Shown here: piece by piece, positions 17,035 to 24,527 of the stretch
Position numbering within the stretch: the stretch's first letter is position 1
How the letters are laid out: the number at the start of each line of letters is the position of its first letter
NCBI GenBank assembly: GCA_964399635.1
Contig: CAYNRU010000004.1
Span: 12,039-76,038 of the forward strand
Length of the DNA stretch: 64,000 nucleotides
Source: UBA4615 sp964399635
Lineage (GTDB): Bacteria > Pseudomonadota > Gammaproteobacteria > Burkholderiales > Burkholderiaceae_E
Direction: 5' to 3'
Translations under genes and position numbers: made by a program
The notes under the pieces: model-generated
The model's database searches: none
The model's input: the letters and a program-made list of their open reading frames with translations, nothing else
What the model was told of the DNA's origin: nothing

Positions 17035-18192
17035 TCAGAACGAGCGCGGCATGCCCAGCAGGTGCTCGCCGACGTAGGACAGGATCAGGTTGGTCGAGAT
17101 CGGCGCCACCTGGTAGAGCCGCGTCTCGCGGAACTTTCGCTCGACGTCGTACTCGCAGGCGAACCCGAAGCCGCCGTGGAACTGCAGGCAGGCGTTGGCC
17201 GCCTCCCAGGAGGCCTTGGCCGCGAGGTACTTGGCCATGTTGGCCTCGGCACCGCAGGGCTCGTGCGCGTCGTACAGCGCGCAGGCCTTCCAGCGCATCA
17301 GGTTGGCCGCCTCGACCTCGATGAAGGCCTCGGCGATCGGGAACTGCACGCCCTGGTTCTGCCCGATCGGGCGGCCGAAGACCACGCGCTCCTTCGTGTA
17401 GTTGACCACGCGCTCGACGAACCAGTAGCCGTCGCCGATGCATTCGGCGGCGATCAGCGCGCGCTCGGCGTTCAGTCCGTCCAGGATGTAGCGAAAGCCC
17501 TGGCCTTCCTCGCCGATCAGATTCTCGGCCGGGATCTCGAGGTTCTCGAAGAAGAGCTCGTTGGTCTCGTGGTTGACCATGTTGGCGATCGGGCGCACGG
17601 TCAGCCCGTGGCCGATGGCCTCGCGCAGGTCGACGACGAACACCGACATGCCCTCGGACTTCTTCTTCACATCGGCCAGCGGCGTGGTGCGCGCCAGCAG
17701 GATCATCAGGTCGGAGTGCTGCACGCGCGAGATCCAGACCTTCTGGCCGTTGACGACCCAGCGGTCGCCGCGGCGCACCGCGGTGGTCTTGATCTTGGTG
17801 GTGTCGGTGCCTGTGGTGGGCTCGGTGACACCCATCGACTGCAGCCGCAGCGCGCCGGTGGCGATCTGCGGCAGCCAGCGCTGCTTCTGCTCGGCGGAGC
17901 CGTGGCGCAGCAGCGTGCCCATGTTGTACATCTGGCCGTGGCAGGCGCCGGAGTTGCCGCCGCAGCGGTTGATCTCCTCCATGATCACCGACGCCTCGGC
18001 CAGGCCCAGGCCCGAGCCGCCGTACTCCTGGGGGATCAGCGCGGCCATCCAGCCGGCGCGGGTCAGCGCCTCGACGAAGGCCTCGGGGTACTCGCGTGCC
18101 GCGTCGACCTTGCGGAAGTACGCGTCGGGGAACTGCGCGCACAGCGCGCGCACGGCGTCTCGGATCTCGGGGTATTCGTTGGGAATGCGCAT
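17035..18192 (-). CDS. Acyl-CoA dehydrogenase
   Basis: A 385-residue FAD flavoprotein with the family order: N-terminal helical domain (PQEYGGSGLGLAEASVIMEE), FAD/acyl segment (SMGVTEPTTGTDTTKIKT, then WVVNGQKVWISR), and a C-terminal helical domain (QFHGGFGFACEYDVERKFRE). The usual C-terminal catalytic Glu (YEGT) is replaced by QVAPIS at 361-366. Glu243 in LNAERALIAAE instead matches the catalytic Glu of isovaleryl-CoA dehydrogenase. A branched or otherwise unusual acyl-CoA is therefore plausible. It lies 36 bases downstream of an MFS carrier gene on the same strand and probably shares its transcript. Confidence 0.88.
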   Translation of the reverse strand: MRIPNEYPEIRDAVRALCAQFPDAYFRKVDAAREYPEAFVEALTRAGWMAALIPQEYGGSGLGLAEASVIMEEINRCGGNSGACHGQMYNMGTLLRHGSAEQKQRWLPQIATGALRLQSMGVTEPTTGTDTTKIKTTAVRRGDRWVVNGQKVWISRVQHSDLMILLARTTPLADVKKKSEGMSVFVVDLREAIGHGLTVRPIANMVNHETNELFFENLEIPAENLIGEEGQGFRYILDGLNAERALIAAECIGDGYWFVERVVNYTKERVVFGRPIGQNQGVQFPIAEAFIEVEAANLMRWKACALYDAHEPCGAEANMAKYLAAKASWEAANACLQFHGGFGFACEYDVERKFRETRLYQVAPISTNLILSYVGEHLLGMPRSF

Positions 18193-18228
18193 GGCTCGGG
18201 CGATGGGGTCGTGGCGGGCGGCGCCGCG

Positions 18229-19506
18229 TCAGGGCGCGGGTGCCGGGCCGGGGGACGCGGCTGCGGGCATCGCCGCAGCGCGCAGGCGATCCGGCCGACG
18301 GGGCGGCCGGGCGAAGAAGAACAACAGCGAGCCGGCGGCGGCCAGCACCGACAGCACGGTGTAGCCCAACCGGTAGTCGCCGGTCAGGTCGGCGAAGCCG
18401 CCGGCGATCATCGGGCCGCCCACCTGCCCGATCGCGATGACCAGCGAGGACAGGCCCATGATCATCCCGATCGAGCGGCGGCCGAAGTAGTCGGCGCGGA
18501 TCGCCTGCATCAGCGGGCCGCGCAGGCCCCAGGCGAAACCATGCAGCACCGCGAACGCCACCAGCATCGCGGGCCCGCTCGCCCAGGTCAGCATCAGCAG
18601 GCCGAGCCCGTGCGCGACCATGCAGCCGGCGGACACCATGCGCTTGTCGAAGCGATCGCCGTAGCTCATCCCGACCAGCACGCCGGCCACCTGCGCGACG
18701 GTCATCGCCGTGATCACGAGGGAGGCCTGCGCGACCGTGTAGCCGAGCCCTTCCTTCATGTGGGTGATGGCGTGCACGTTGACCGCGGTCACCACCAGCA
18801 GTGCGAAGCCGTGGCCGAGCGACAGCAGCCAGAACGCGCGCGTGCGCAGCGCCTCGCGGGCGGTGAACTCGGCGGGCTCCTCGGGCGCGCCCGGGCCGCG
18901 CGGCGCGGCGCACGGCAGGCCGTCGATGGTCTGGCCGAGGTCCTCCGGGCGGCCCTTGAAGGTGCGCGACAACGGCCAGCCGACCAGCAGCACCAGCACG
19001 CCCGAGGCGACAGCGGTCGCGCGCCACCCGAAGGCCTGCATCGAGGCCGCCACCACCGGCACGACGATACCGCCCAGCGCCATCCCCAGGCCGACGATGG
19101 ACAGCGCACGCGCCCGCTTGCGCTCGAACCAGTGGATGATCGCGATGTTGATCGGGAAGTAGCCGCTCAGGCTCGTGCCCAGCGCGATCATGACGATCGC
19201 CGCATAGAAGCCGGCCAGCGTGTCCACCTGCCCGAGCGCGATCAGGCCGGCGCCGAAGATCACGATCCCGGTCTGGATCAGCCGCTGCGGCCCGAACCGG
19301 TCGATCAGCCAGCCCAGGACCGGGCCGATGAGCGCGGTCTCGACCGACTGCAGCGCGGCCGCGCCCGACAGCGCGGTCTTGCTCCAGCCGAACTCGGCCG
19401 ACAGCACGGCCACGTACGCGCCGAACGCCTGCTGCATCAGGCCCGCCTGCAGGAACTGCAGCCCGGAACCCGCCCCGACCATCCGCCAACCGTGGAACGT
19501 CTTCAT
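18229..19506 (-). CDS. MFS transporter (oxalate/formate antiporter-like monocarboxylate carrier)
   Basis: A 425-residue protein with 12 predicted membrane segments. It begins MKTFHGWRMVGAGSGLQFLQ and has the loop motif GWLIDRFGPQRLIQ between segments 2 and 3, a large central loop (about residues 195-230), and MSYGDRFDKRM in the second half. This layout is that of monocarboxylate or oxalate/formate-type MFS carriers. The tail is a Pro/Ala-rich cytoplasmic end. The adjacent acyl-CoA dehydrogenase suggests it imports a carboxylate destined for CoA-dependent breakdown. The ATG at 19506 fits the usual N-terminus. Confidence 0.85.
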   Translation of the reverse strand: MKTFHGWRMVGAGSGLQFLQAGLMQQAFGAYVAVLSAEFGWSKTALSGAAALQSVETALIGPVLGWLIDRFGPQRLIQTGIVIFGAGLIALGQVDTLAGFYAAIVMIALGTSLSGYFPINIAIIHWFERKRARALSIVGLGMALGGIVVPVVAASMQAFGWRATAVASGVLVLLVGWPLSRTFKGRPEDLGQTIDGLPCAAPRGPGAPEEPAEFTAREALRTRAFWLLSLGHGFALLVVTAVNVHAITHMKEGLGYTVAQASLVITAMTVAQVAGVLVGMSYGDRFDKRMVSAGCMVAHGLGLLMLTWASGPAMLVAFAVLHGFAWGLRGPLMQAIRADYFGRRSIGMIMGLSSLVIAIGQVGGPMIAGGFADLTGDYRLGYTVLSVLAAAGSLLFFFARPPRRPDRLRAAAMPAAASPGPAPAP

Positions 19507-19656
19507 CTCGGACGTATTCTCGCCCAGTCCGGCCCCGGGTTGTCGGTCGGCACGTTCCGGGACCGGCCCGCTCGGCGCGAGCCCGCGCGGCCCGCGGGCC
19601 TGCCCGCACCGCCGGCGCGCCGTTCCGGTACGCGGGTCCACGCACGCGTGACCCCC

Positions 19657-19760
19657 ATGACCGCCGCCCTGGCGCACTGCGACCACGGCACCTCGGCATC
19701 CCGGGAGATCGACGCGCTCGCGGCCGGGCTGGCGTCGCCCGGCGATCAGGCGATCGTCGA
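19657..19760 (+). pseudogene. N-terminal remnant of an acyl-CoA synthetase gene
   Basis: From the ATG at 19657 the frame reads MTAALAHCDHGTSAS and REIDALAAGLASPGD. The intact acyl-CoA synthetase at 21376 starts MTPAALSYDHGTSDAS and later has HRVDALAAGLLRQGLEPGD. The remnant joins two blocks that are about 45 residues apart in the intact protein, and nothing recognisable follows. It lies divergent to the MFS/acyl-CoA dehydrogenase pair, so a synthetase gene may once have completed that cluster. The 19507-19801 gap holds nothing else I can support. Confidence 0.5.
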
Positions 19761-19801
19761 ATCGAGCGCGCCTCCAAGTACCGCCTTCATCCTCGGTCGC
19801 C

Positions 19802-20881
19802 TCACCGCGTCCGGAGCGCCCGCTCCAGAGCCACCTTCGCCTCTGGTCTGGGGCTCTCGCGCAGGTACTGCAGCATCGCGACCTTCGACCACATCGGCAC
19901 GTCGGGCGCGTCGACCAGCGCCGCGAACCGCGGCGTGGCGTCCCAGACGCCCCAGGCCGCGAGGTCCTGGGCAACCAGCCCGCCGAGCGGCGCGCGACGC
20001 TCGGTGAAGCGCAGGAATGCGTCGGCGACCGCCGCGCGGGGCACCGTGCCCCCCTCGCCGCCGTGCACCGACAGCGCGACGATCGCCGCCCGCAGCTCGG
20101 TGGGCCCGCGCGCCGGATCGAGCAGCCACGTCTTCTCGATGCGCGGCAGGCGTCGCACGCCCTGCAGCTCCAGGTCGGCGGCGAGCAGCGCCGGCAGGTC
20201 GACCGGATCGGGCCGCGGTTCGCGAGCCGCGAGCGCCCGCTCGATGCGCGCCGCGTCGGCCGGACCGCCCGCCAGGCCGAGCAGCAGCAGGTACAGCGGC
20301 CGGCGTGGCGCGAGCGCCGGGTCCTCGACCCAGCGCGCCAGCCGCGCGCCGTCGAGCGCCGCCCGGTTGGCGCGCATCGCCGCGTACGGCGCGCGGGCGA
20401 TCTCGCCGTAGGCGGTCTCGGCGACCAGCGGCTCGGGATGCTCGAGCAGCGGCGCCAGCGCCGCCACGCGCTGTGTCCAGTCCTGCGGTGTCATCTCGGC
20501 AGTGCGGCGGTAGGCGGCGAGCCCGCGCAGCCAGCCGGCCTGCGCCTCGGCGATCGGGCCGACCGCGGTCCAGGTCCTCGAGAGCCGGTCGCGCACCAGC
20601 AGCAGCGGCCGGCCCTCGGGATCGCGGTATGACCCCGGCACGAGCGTGGGCGGCTCGGCCTCGGGCGCGCCGCGCACGACCGCCACGACCCGCCAGCCCG
20701 CCGACGGCCCGGCCTCGGGATGGGCGAGCACCGCGCGCTCGGCGTCGATCAGGCGCTGCGCGACGGTCAGCGGTGCGGACGGCGCGCAGACCGCGCAGGC
20801 CCGCGCGGGCACGGCCACAGCGGCGAGCAGCAGGCCGACGAGGACGGCGGCGAGCCGCCGAGGAGCCGGCAGGCGCGTCAC
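19802..20881 (-). CDS. Secreted alpha-helical repeat-like protein of unknown function
   Basis: I do not recognise a named family. The 359-residue protein has a Sec signal (LAAVLVGLLLAAVAVPARA) followed at once by CAVC, a CxxC motif near the mature N-terminus. The remainder is Ala/Leu/Arg-rich and strongly helical with short repeats suggesting HEAT-like packing (PLLEHPEPLVAETAYGEIAR; WVEDPALAPRRPLYLLLLG). The C-terminus (WGVWDATPRFAALVDAPDVP) is conserved in the remnant at 12877-13050. The start is GTG, in a four-base overlap with the stop of an amidohydrolase remnant, so it was once translationally coupled to that enzyme. Confidence 0.75.
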   Translation of the reverse strand: MTRLPAPRRLAAVLVGLLLAAVAVPARACAVCAPSAPLTVAQRLIDAERAVLAHPEAGPSAGWRVVAVVRGAPEAEPPTLVPGSYRDPEGRPLLLVRDRLSRTWTAVGPIAEAQAGWLRGLAAYRRTAEMTPQDWTQRVAALAPLLEHPEPLVAETAYGEIARAPYAAMRANRAALDGARLARWVEDPALAPRRPLYLLLLGLAGGPADAARIERALAAREPRPDPVDLPALLAADLELQGVRRLPRIEKTWLLDPARGPTELRAAIVALSVHGGEGGTVPRAAVADAFLRFTERRAPLGGLVAQDLAAWGVWDATPRFAALVDAPDVPMWSKVAMLQYLRESPRPEAKVALERALRTR

Positions 20882-21117
20882 CGCTCGGCCCTCCAGACCA
20901 CCCGACCTGCCTTGACGGTCTGGCGCACCGGCGTGTCCTTGATCGTGCGCGGCGGCAGGTCAAGCGGATCGGCGCCGAAGATCACCAGGTCGGCGAGCTT
21001 GCCGGCCTCGAGCGTGCCCTTGGTCGCAGCTCCTTGGCTGACTGCGGCGAGCGCCGCGCCGACCAGCGCCGCGCGGCCGCTGCGCGGCGAAGCGGCCGCG
21101 CGCACAGACAGCACCAT
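20878..21117 (-). pseudogene. C-terminal remnant of a YtcJ-like amidohydrolase
   Basis: The last 46 codons read KGTLEAGKLADLVIFGADPL and then a typical VRQTVKAGRVVWRAER ending, closely matching the C-termini of the two intact amidohydrolases at 13-17 kb. The preceding 30 codons (ending SQGAAT) retain faint family character (SPRSG, as in the intact SRSG/TRSG) but all metal-binding regions are gone. No signal peptide is present. Its stop overlaps the GTG of the helical secreted protein. Sequence from 21118 to 21375 holds nothing I can identify. Confidence 0.7.
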
Positions 21118-21375
21118 GAACCTTCCCCCCTTTGCCTGAAGCCGCCGCGACGGCCTTCAGGCGTCTCGGGCTTCTTCCGGTCGCGGCGACCGGCCACCGG
21201 ACTTGCCGGCGGATGCTAGCAGCAGGTTCCGGTGCCGTCGACGGGAGGTCGCGTCGCGGCGATCTCCCCGGGCGACCCGGGGCCCGCGGATCCGACGCCT
21301 CGGCCGGAAGGCGGTCGCCGCCGGCACGATCCGGTACGATCCGAAACCTGTCGCCGCCCCTCAAGGAGAGCTCCG

Positions 21376-23070
21376 ATGACACCCGCAGCGCTGTCCTACG
21401 ACCACGGCACTTCCGATGCCAGTCTGATCGGCGAGACGATCGGCAACGCCTTCGACCGCAGCGCCGCCCGGTACGCCGACCGCGAGGCGCTGGTCGTGCG
21501 CCACCAGGGCGTTCGCTGGACCTGGTCGGCGCTCAAGCACCGCGTCGACGCGCTGGCCGCCGGCCTGCTGAGGCAGGGCCTCGAGCCGGGCGATCGGGTC
21601 GGCATCTGGGCGCCTAACTGCTCGGAGTGGACGCTGACGCAGTTCGCCACCGCCAAGGCGGGTCTGATCCTGGTCAACATCAATCCGGCGTACCGGCGCG
21701 CCGAGCTCGAGTACGCGCTGAACAAGGTCGAGTGCAAGGCGCTGATCCTCGCGCCCGCGCTGAAGACCAGCGACTACCTGGGCATCGTGACGGACCTCGC
21801 GCCCGAGCTGGCGGGCGCGGCGCCCGGGCACCTGCACGCAAAGGCGCTGCCGCACCTGCGCCTCGTCGTGCGGCTCGGCGACGAGCGCACGCCGGGCATG
21901 CTGAACTTCGCCGAGCTCGCCCTGGGCGGCGGCGACGCAGAGCGCGCGCGGCTCGCCGAGCTCGCGACGACGCTGCAGTTCGACGACCCGATCAACATCC
22001 AGTTCACCTCCGGCACCACCGGCTTTCCCAAGGGCGCGACGCTCACGCACCAGAACATCCTGAACAACGGCTTCTTCGTCGGCGAGGCGATCCGACTGAC
22101 GCACGAGGACCGGCTGTGCATCCCGGTGCCGCTGTACCACTGCTTCGGCATGGTGATGGGCAACCTCGGCTGCATGACGCACGGCGCCACGATGGTCTAC
22201 CCCAACGATGCGTTCGACCCGCTGACCGTGCTCCAGACGGTCTCGGAGGAGCGCTGCACCGCGCTGTACGGCGTGCCGACGATGTTCATCGCCGAGCTCG
22301 ACCACCCGCGCTTCGCGGAGTTCGACCTGTCCTCGCTGCGCACCGGGATCATGGCCGGCTCGCCCTGCCCGATCGAGGTGATGAAGCGCGTGCAGGCGCA
22401 GATGAACCTGCGCGAGGTGACCATCGCCTACGGCATGACCGAGACCTCGCCGGTGTCCACGCAGAGCTCGGTCGACGATCCGCTCGAGCGGCGGGTCTCG
22501 ACGGTCGGCCGCGTGCAGCCGCACATCGAGGTGAAGATCGTCGACGGCAGCGGGCGCATCGTGCCGCGTGGCGTGGCCGGCGAGTTCTGCACGCGCGGCT
22601 ACTCGGTGATGCGCGGCTACTGGAACGACGAGGCCAGGACGCGCGAGGCGATCGACGAGGCGGGCTGGATGCGCACCGGCGACCTCGCGACCATGGACGA
22701 CGAGGGCTACGTCAACATCGTCGGCCGCATCAAGGACCTGGTGATCCGCGGCGGCGAGAACGTGTACCCGCGCGAGGTGGAGGAGTTCCTGTACCGGCAT
22801 CCCAAGGTGCAGGACGTGCAGGTGGTGGGCGTGCCCGACCCGAAGTACGGCGAGGAGCTGTGCGCGTGGATCCGGCTGCGCGAGGGCCAGCAGGCGAGCG
22901 CCGAGGAGATCCGCGAGTTCTGCCGCGGGCAGATCGCGCACTACAAGGTGCCGCGCCACATCCGCTTCGTGGATGCCTTCCCGATGACCATCACCGGCAA
23001 GGTGCAGAAGTACCTGATGCGCCGCGAGTCCATCGAAGCGCTCGGGCTGGCCGAGCAGAAGACCGCCTGA
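21376..23070 (+). CDS. Acyl-CoA synthetase (AMP-binding, FadD-like)
   Basis: A 564-residue adenylate-forming enzyme that activates a fatty or aromatic acid with ATP and CoA. The AMP/P-loop motif FTSGTTGFPKGAT lies at 210-222, the A5 motif IAYGMTETSP near 355, GWMRTGDLATMDDEGY near 430, and GRIKDLVIRGGENVYPRE follows it; the C-terminal lysine sits in TGKVQKYLMR. The ATG at 21376 has a strong AAGGAGAG ribosome site. Length and PVPLYHCFGMV suit medium- to long-chain acids. An amidase gene follows 34 bases downstream. Confidence 0.9.
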   Translation: MTPAALSYDHGTSDASLIGETIGNAFDRSAARYADREALVVRHQGVRWTWSALKHRVDALAAGLLRQGLEPGDRVGIWAPNCSEWTLTQFATAKAGLILVNINPAYRRAELEYALNKVECKALILAPALKTSDYLGIVTDLAPELAGAAPGHLHAKALPHLRLVVRLGDERTPGMLNFAELALGGGDAERARLAELATTLQFDDPINIQFTSGTTGFPKGATLTHQNILNNGFFVGEAIRLTHEDRLCIPVPLYHCFGMVMGNLGCMTHGATMVYPNDAFDPLTVLQTVSEERCTALYGVPTMFIAELDHPRFAEFDLSSLRTGIMAGSPCPIEVMKRVQAQMNLREVTIAYGMTETSPVSTQSSVDDPLERRVSTVGRVQPHIEVKIVDGSGRIVPRGVAGEFCTRGYSVMRGYWNDEARTREAIDEAGWMRTGDLATMDDEGYVNIVGRIKDLVIRGGENVYPREVEEFLYRHPKVQDVQVVGVPDPKYGEELCAWIRLREGQQASAEEIREFCRGQIAHYKVPRHIRFVDAFPMTITGKVQKYLMRRESIEALGLAEQKTA

Positions 23071-23104
23071 CCCCCTGTCGACCCCCCTCGGAGCGCAGAC
23101 CCGC

Positions 23105-24508
23105 ATGAGCCTCGCCTGGAGCACCCTCACCGAGCTGCGCGCGCTGCTGTCGAGCGGCAAGACCTCGTCGCTCGAGATCGCGCAGGCACTGCTCGATCGC
23201 ATCGACCGCGCCGACCCGACGCTGCACGCCTTCGTCGAGGTCTACCGCGACGAGGCGCGCGCGCTCGCGCGGGCTGCCGACCAGGCGCGCGCCGCGGGCC
23301 TGCCTACCGGGCCGCTGCACGGCCTGCCGGTCGTGCTCAAGGACCTGCTCGACATCGAGGGCCGGATCGGCACGCTGGGCTCCAGGCACTTCGCGTCGCG
23401 CGTCGCGACGCAGACCAGCGCCACCGTCGAGCGCCTGCTCGCGGCCGGCATGGTGCCGCTCGGCAAGGTCCACATGACCGAATTCGCGTTCGGCGGCTGG
23501 GGCACCAATCCGCTGATGGGCACGCCGCGCAACCCCTGGGACCTGACGGTGCACCGCGTGCCCGGCGGCTCCTCCAGCGGCACCGGGGTGGCGGTGGCCG
23601 CGGGCTTCGCGCCGGTTGGCATCGGCAGCGATACCGGCGGCTCGGTCCGGATCCCGTCGGCGTTCAACGGCCTGACCGGGCTGAAGGTGACCTGCGGGCG
23701 GATCAGCCTGCACGCGACCGGGCTGCTGAGCTGGACGCTCGACTCGATCGGCCCGATGGCGCGCTGCGTGCGCGACTGCGCGCTCGTGCTCGACGCGCTC
23801 GCCGCGCCCGATCCCCGCGACCCGGCGACGCTCGCGCAGCCGCTCGAGCGCTTCGACGCCGAGCCGCGCGCGGTCCGCGGGCTGCGCCTGGCGCTGCCCG
23901 ACGCCGCGCAGCTGCCCGACTCGACCGAGCCCGCGGTGCGCGCCGCCTGGCAGTCGGCGGCCCGCGACTTCGAGGCGCTCGGCGTGCAGGTGATTCCGGT
24001 TCGGCTGCCGGCGTGGTTCTGGGACGCACGGCTGCCGGTCACCCGCATCATCGCGTCCGAGGCGTTCTCGCTGCACCGGGACTACGTCGACGACCCCGCC
24101 GCGCCGCTGGGCGACGCCGTGCGCGGGCGCCTCCAGGGCGCCCGCGACTTCGGCCCGGGCGAGTACGCGCAGGTGCTGCGGACCATGGCTCAGCACCGCG
24201 CCGAGTTCATGCGGTGGTTCGAGGACTACGACGCGATCCTGCTGCCGACGGTGGGCATCGTGGCGGCCCCGGTCGAGCAGGCGGACGAGGCGTCGCCGGT
24301 CATCAGCGAGCTGACCCGGCCCGGCAACTACCTCGGTCTGTGCGCGCTGTCGCAGCCCTGCGGGCTGGCCGGCGGGCTGCCGGTGGGGCTGCAGATCGTA
24401 GGCAAGCCCTTCGGCGAGCGCACGGTGCTGGCGCTGGGGCAGGCCTTCGAGTCGGCCCGGGGCTTGCATCGGGCCCGGCCGGCGCTCGACGCGCTCGGGC
24501 TCGACTGA
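23105..24508 (+). CDS. Amidase-signature family amidohydrolase
   Basis: A 467-residue serine amidase with the Ser-cisSer-Lys triad: Lys79 in VVLKDLL, the Ser cluster at 156-158 in GGSSSGTG, and Ser180 in SDTGGSVRIPS. It hydrolyses an amide to acid and ammonia; the product could be activated by the acyl-CoA synthetase encoded just upstream. It is shorter than, and differs from, GatA in the C-terminal half, and no gatB/gatC are near, so a catabolic role is more likely than tRNA amidation. The exact amide is unknown. Confidence 0.87.
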   Translation: MSLAWSTLTELRALLSSGKTSSLEIAQALLDRIDRADPTLHAFVEVYRDEARALARAADQARAAGLPTGPLHGLPVVLKDLLDIEGRIGTLGSRHFASRVATQTSATVERLLAAGMVPLGKVHMTEFAFGGWGTNPLMGTPRNPWDLTVHRVPGGSSSGTGVAVAAGFAPVGIGSDTGGSVRIPSAFNGLTGLKVTCGRISLHATGLLSWTLDSIGPMARCVRDCALVLDALAAPDPRDPATLAQPLERFDAEPRAVRGLRLALPDAAQLPDSTEPAVRAAWQSAARDFEALGVQVIPVRLPAWFWDARLPVTRIIASEAFSLHRDYVDDPAAPLGDAVRGRLQGARDFGPGEYAQVLRTMAQHRAEFMRWFEDYDAILLPTVGIVAAPVEQADEASPVISELTRPGNYLGLCALSQPCGLAGGLPVGLQIVGKPFGERTVLALGQAFESARGLHRARPALDALGLD

Positions 24509-24527
24509 CCCCGGCGGGCCGGCACGC

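Noticed and set aside
14593..20007. A very long open frame of about 1800 codons on the plus strand
   Set aside because: It runs antisense to two amidohydrolase genes, an acyl-CoA dehydrogenase and an MFS gene, has the His/Arg/Val composition of a high-GC shadow frame, and shows no domain apart from the acyl-CoA synthetase stub near its end.
20878..21117. A small secreted protein at the amidohydrolase remnant
   Set aside because: The N-terminal stretch lacks a convincing signal peptide and the last 46 residues are a plain amidohydrolase C-terminus; a remnant explains it better.
5450..21375. Insertion sequences or transposase scars as cause of the many gene stubs
   Set aside because: I find no terminal inverted repeats, target duplications or transposase fragments at the stubs; simple deletions fit better.
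23105..24508. GatA subunit of aspartyl/glutamyl-tRNA amidotransferase
   Set aside because: No gatB or gatC is nearby, and the neighbours are catabolic; a stand-alone amidase is more likely.
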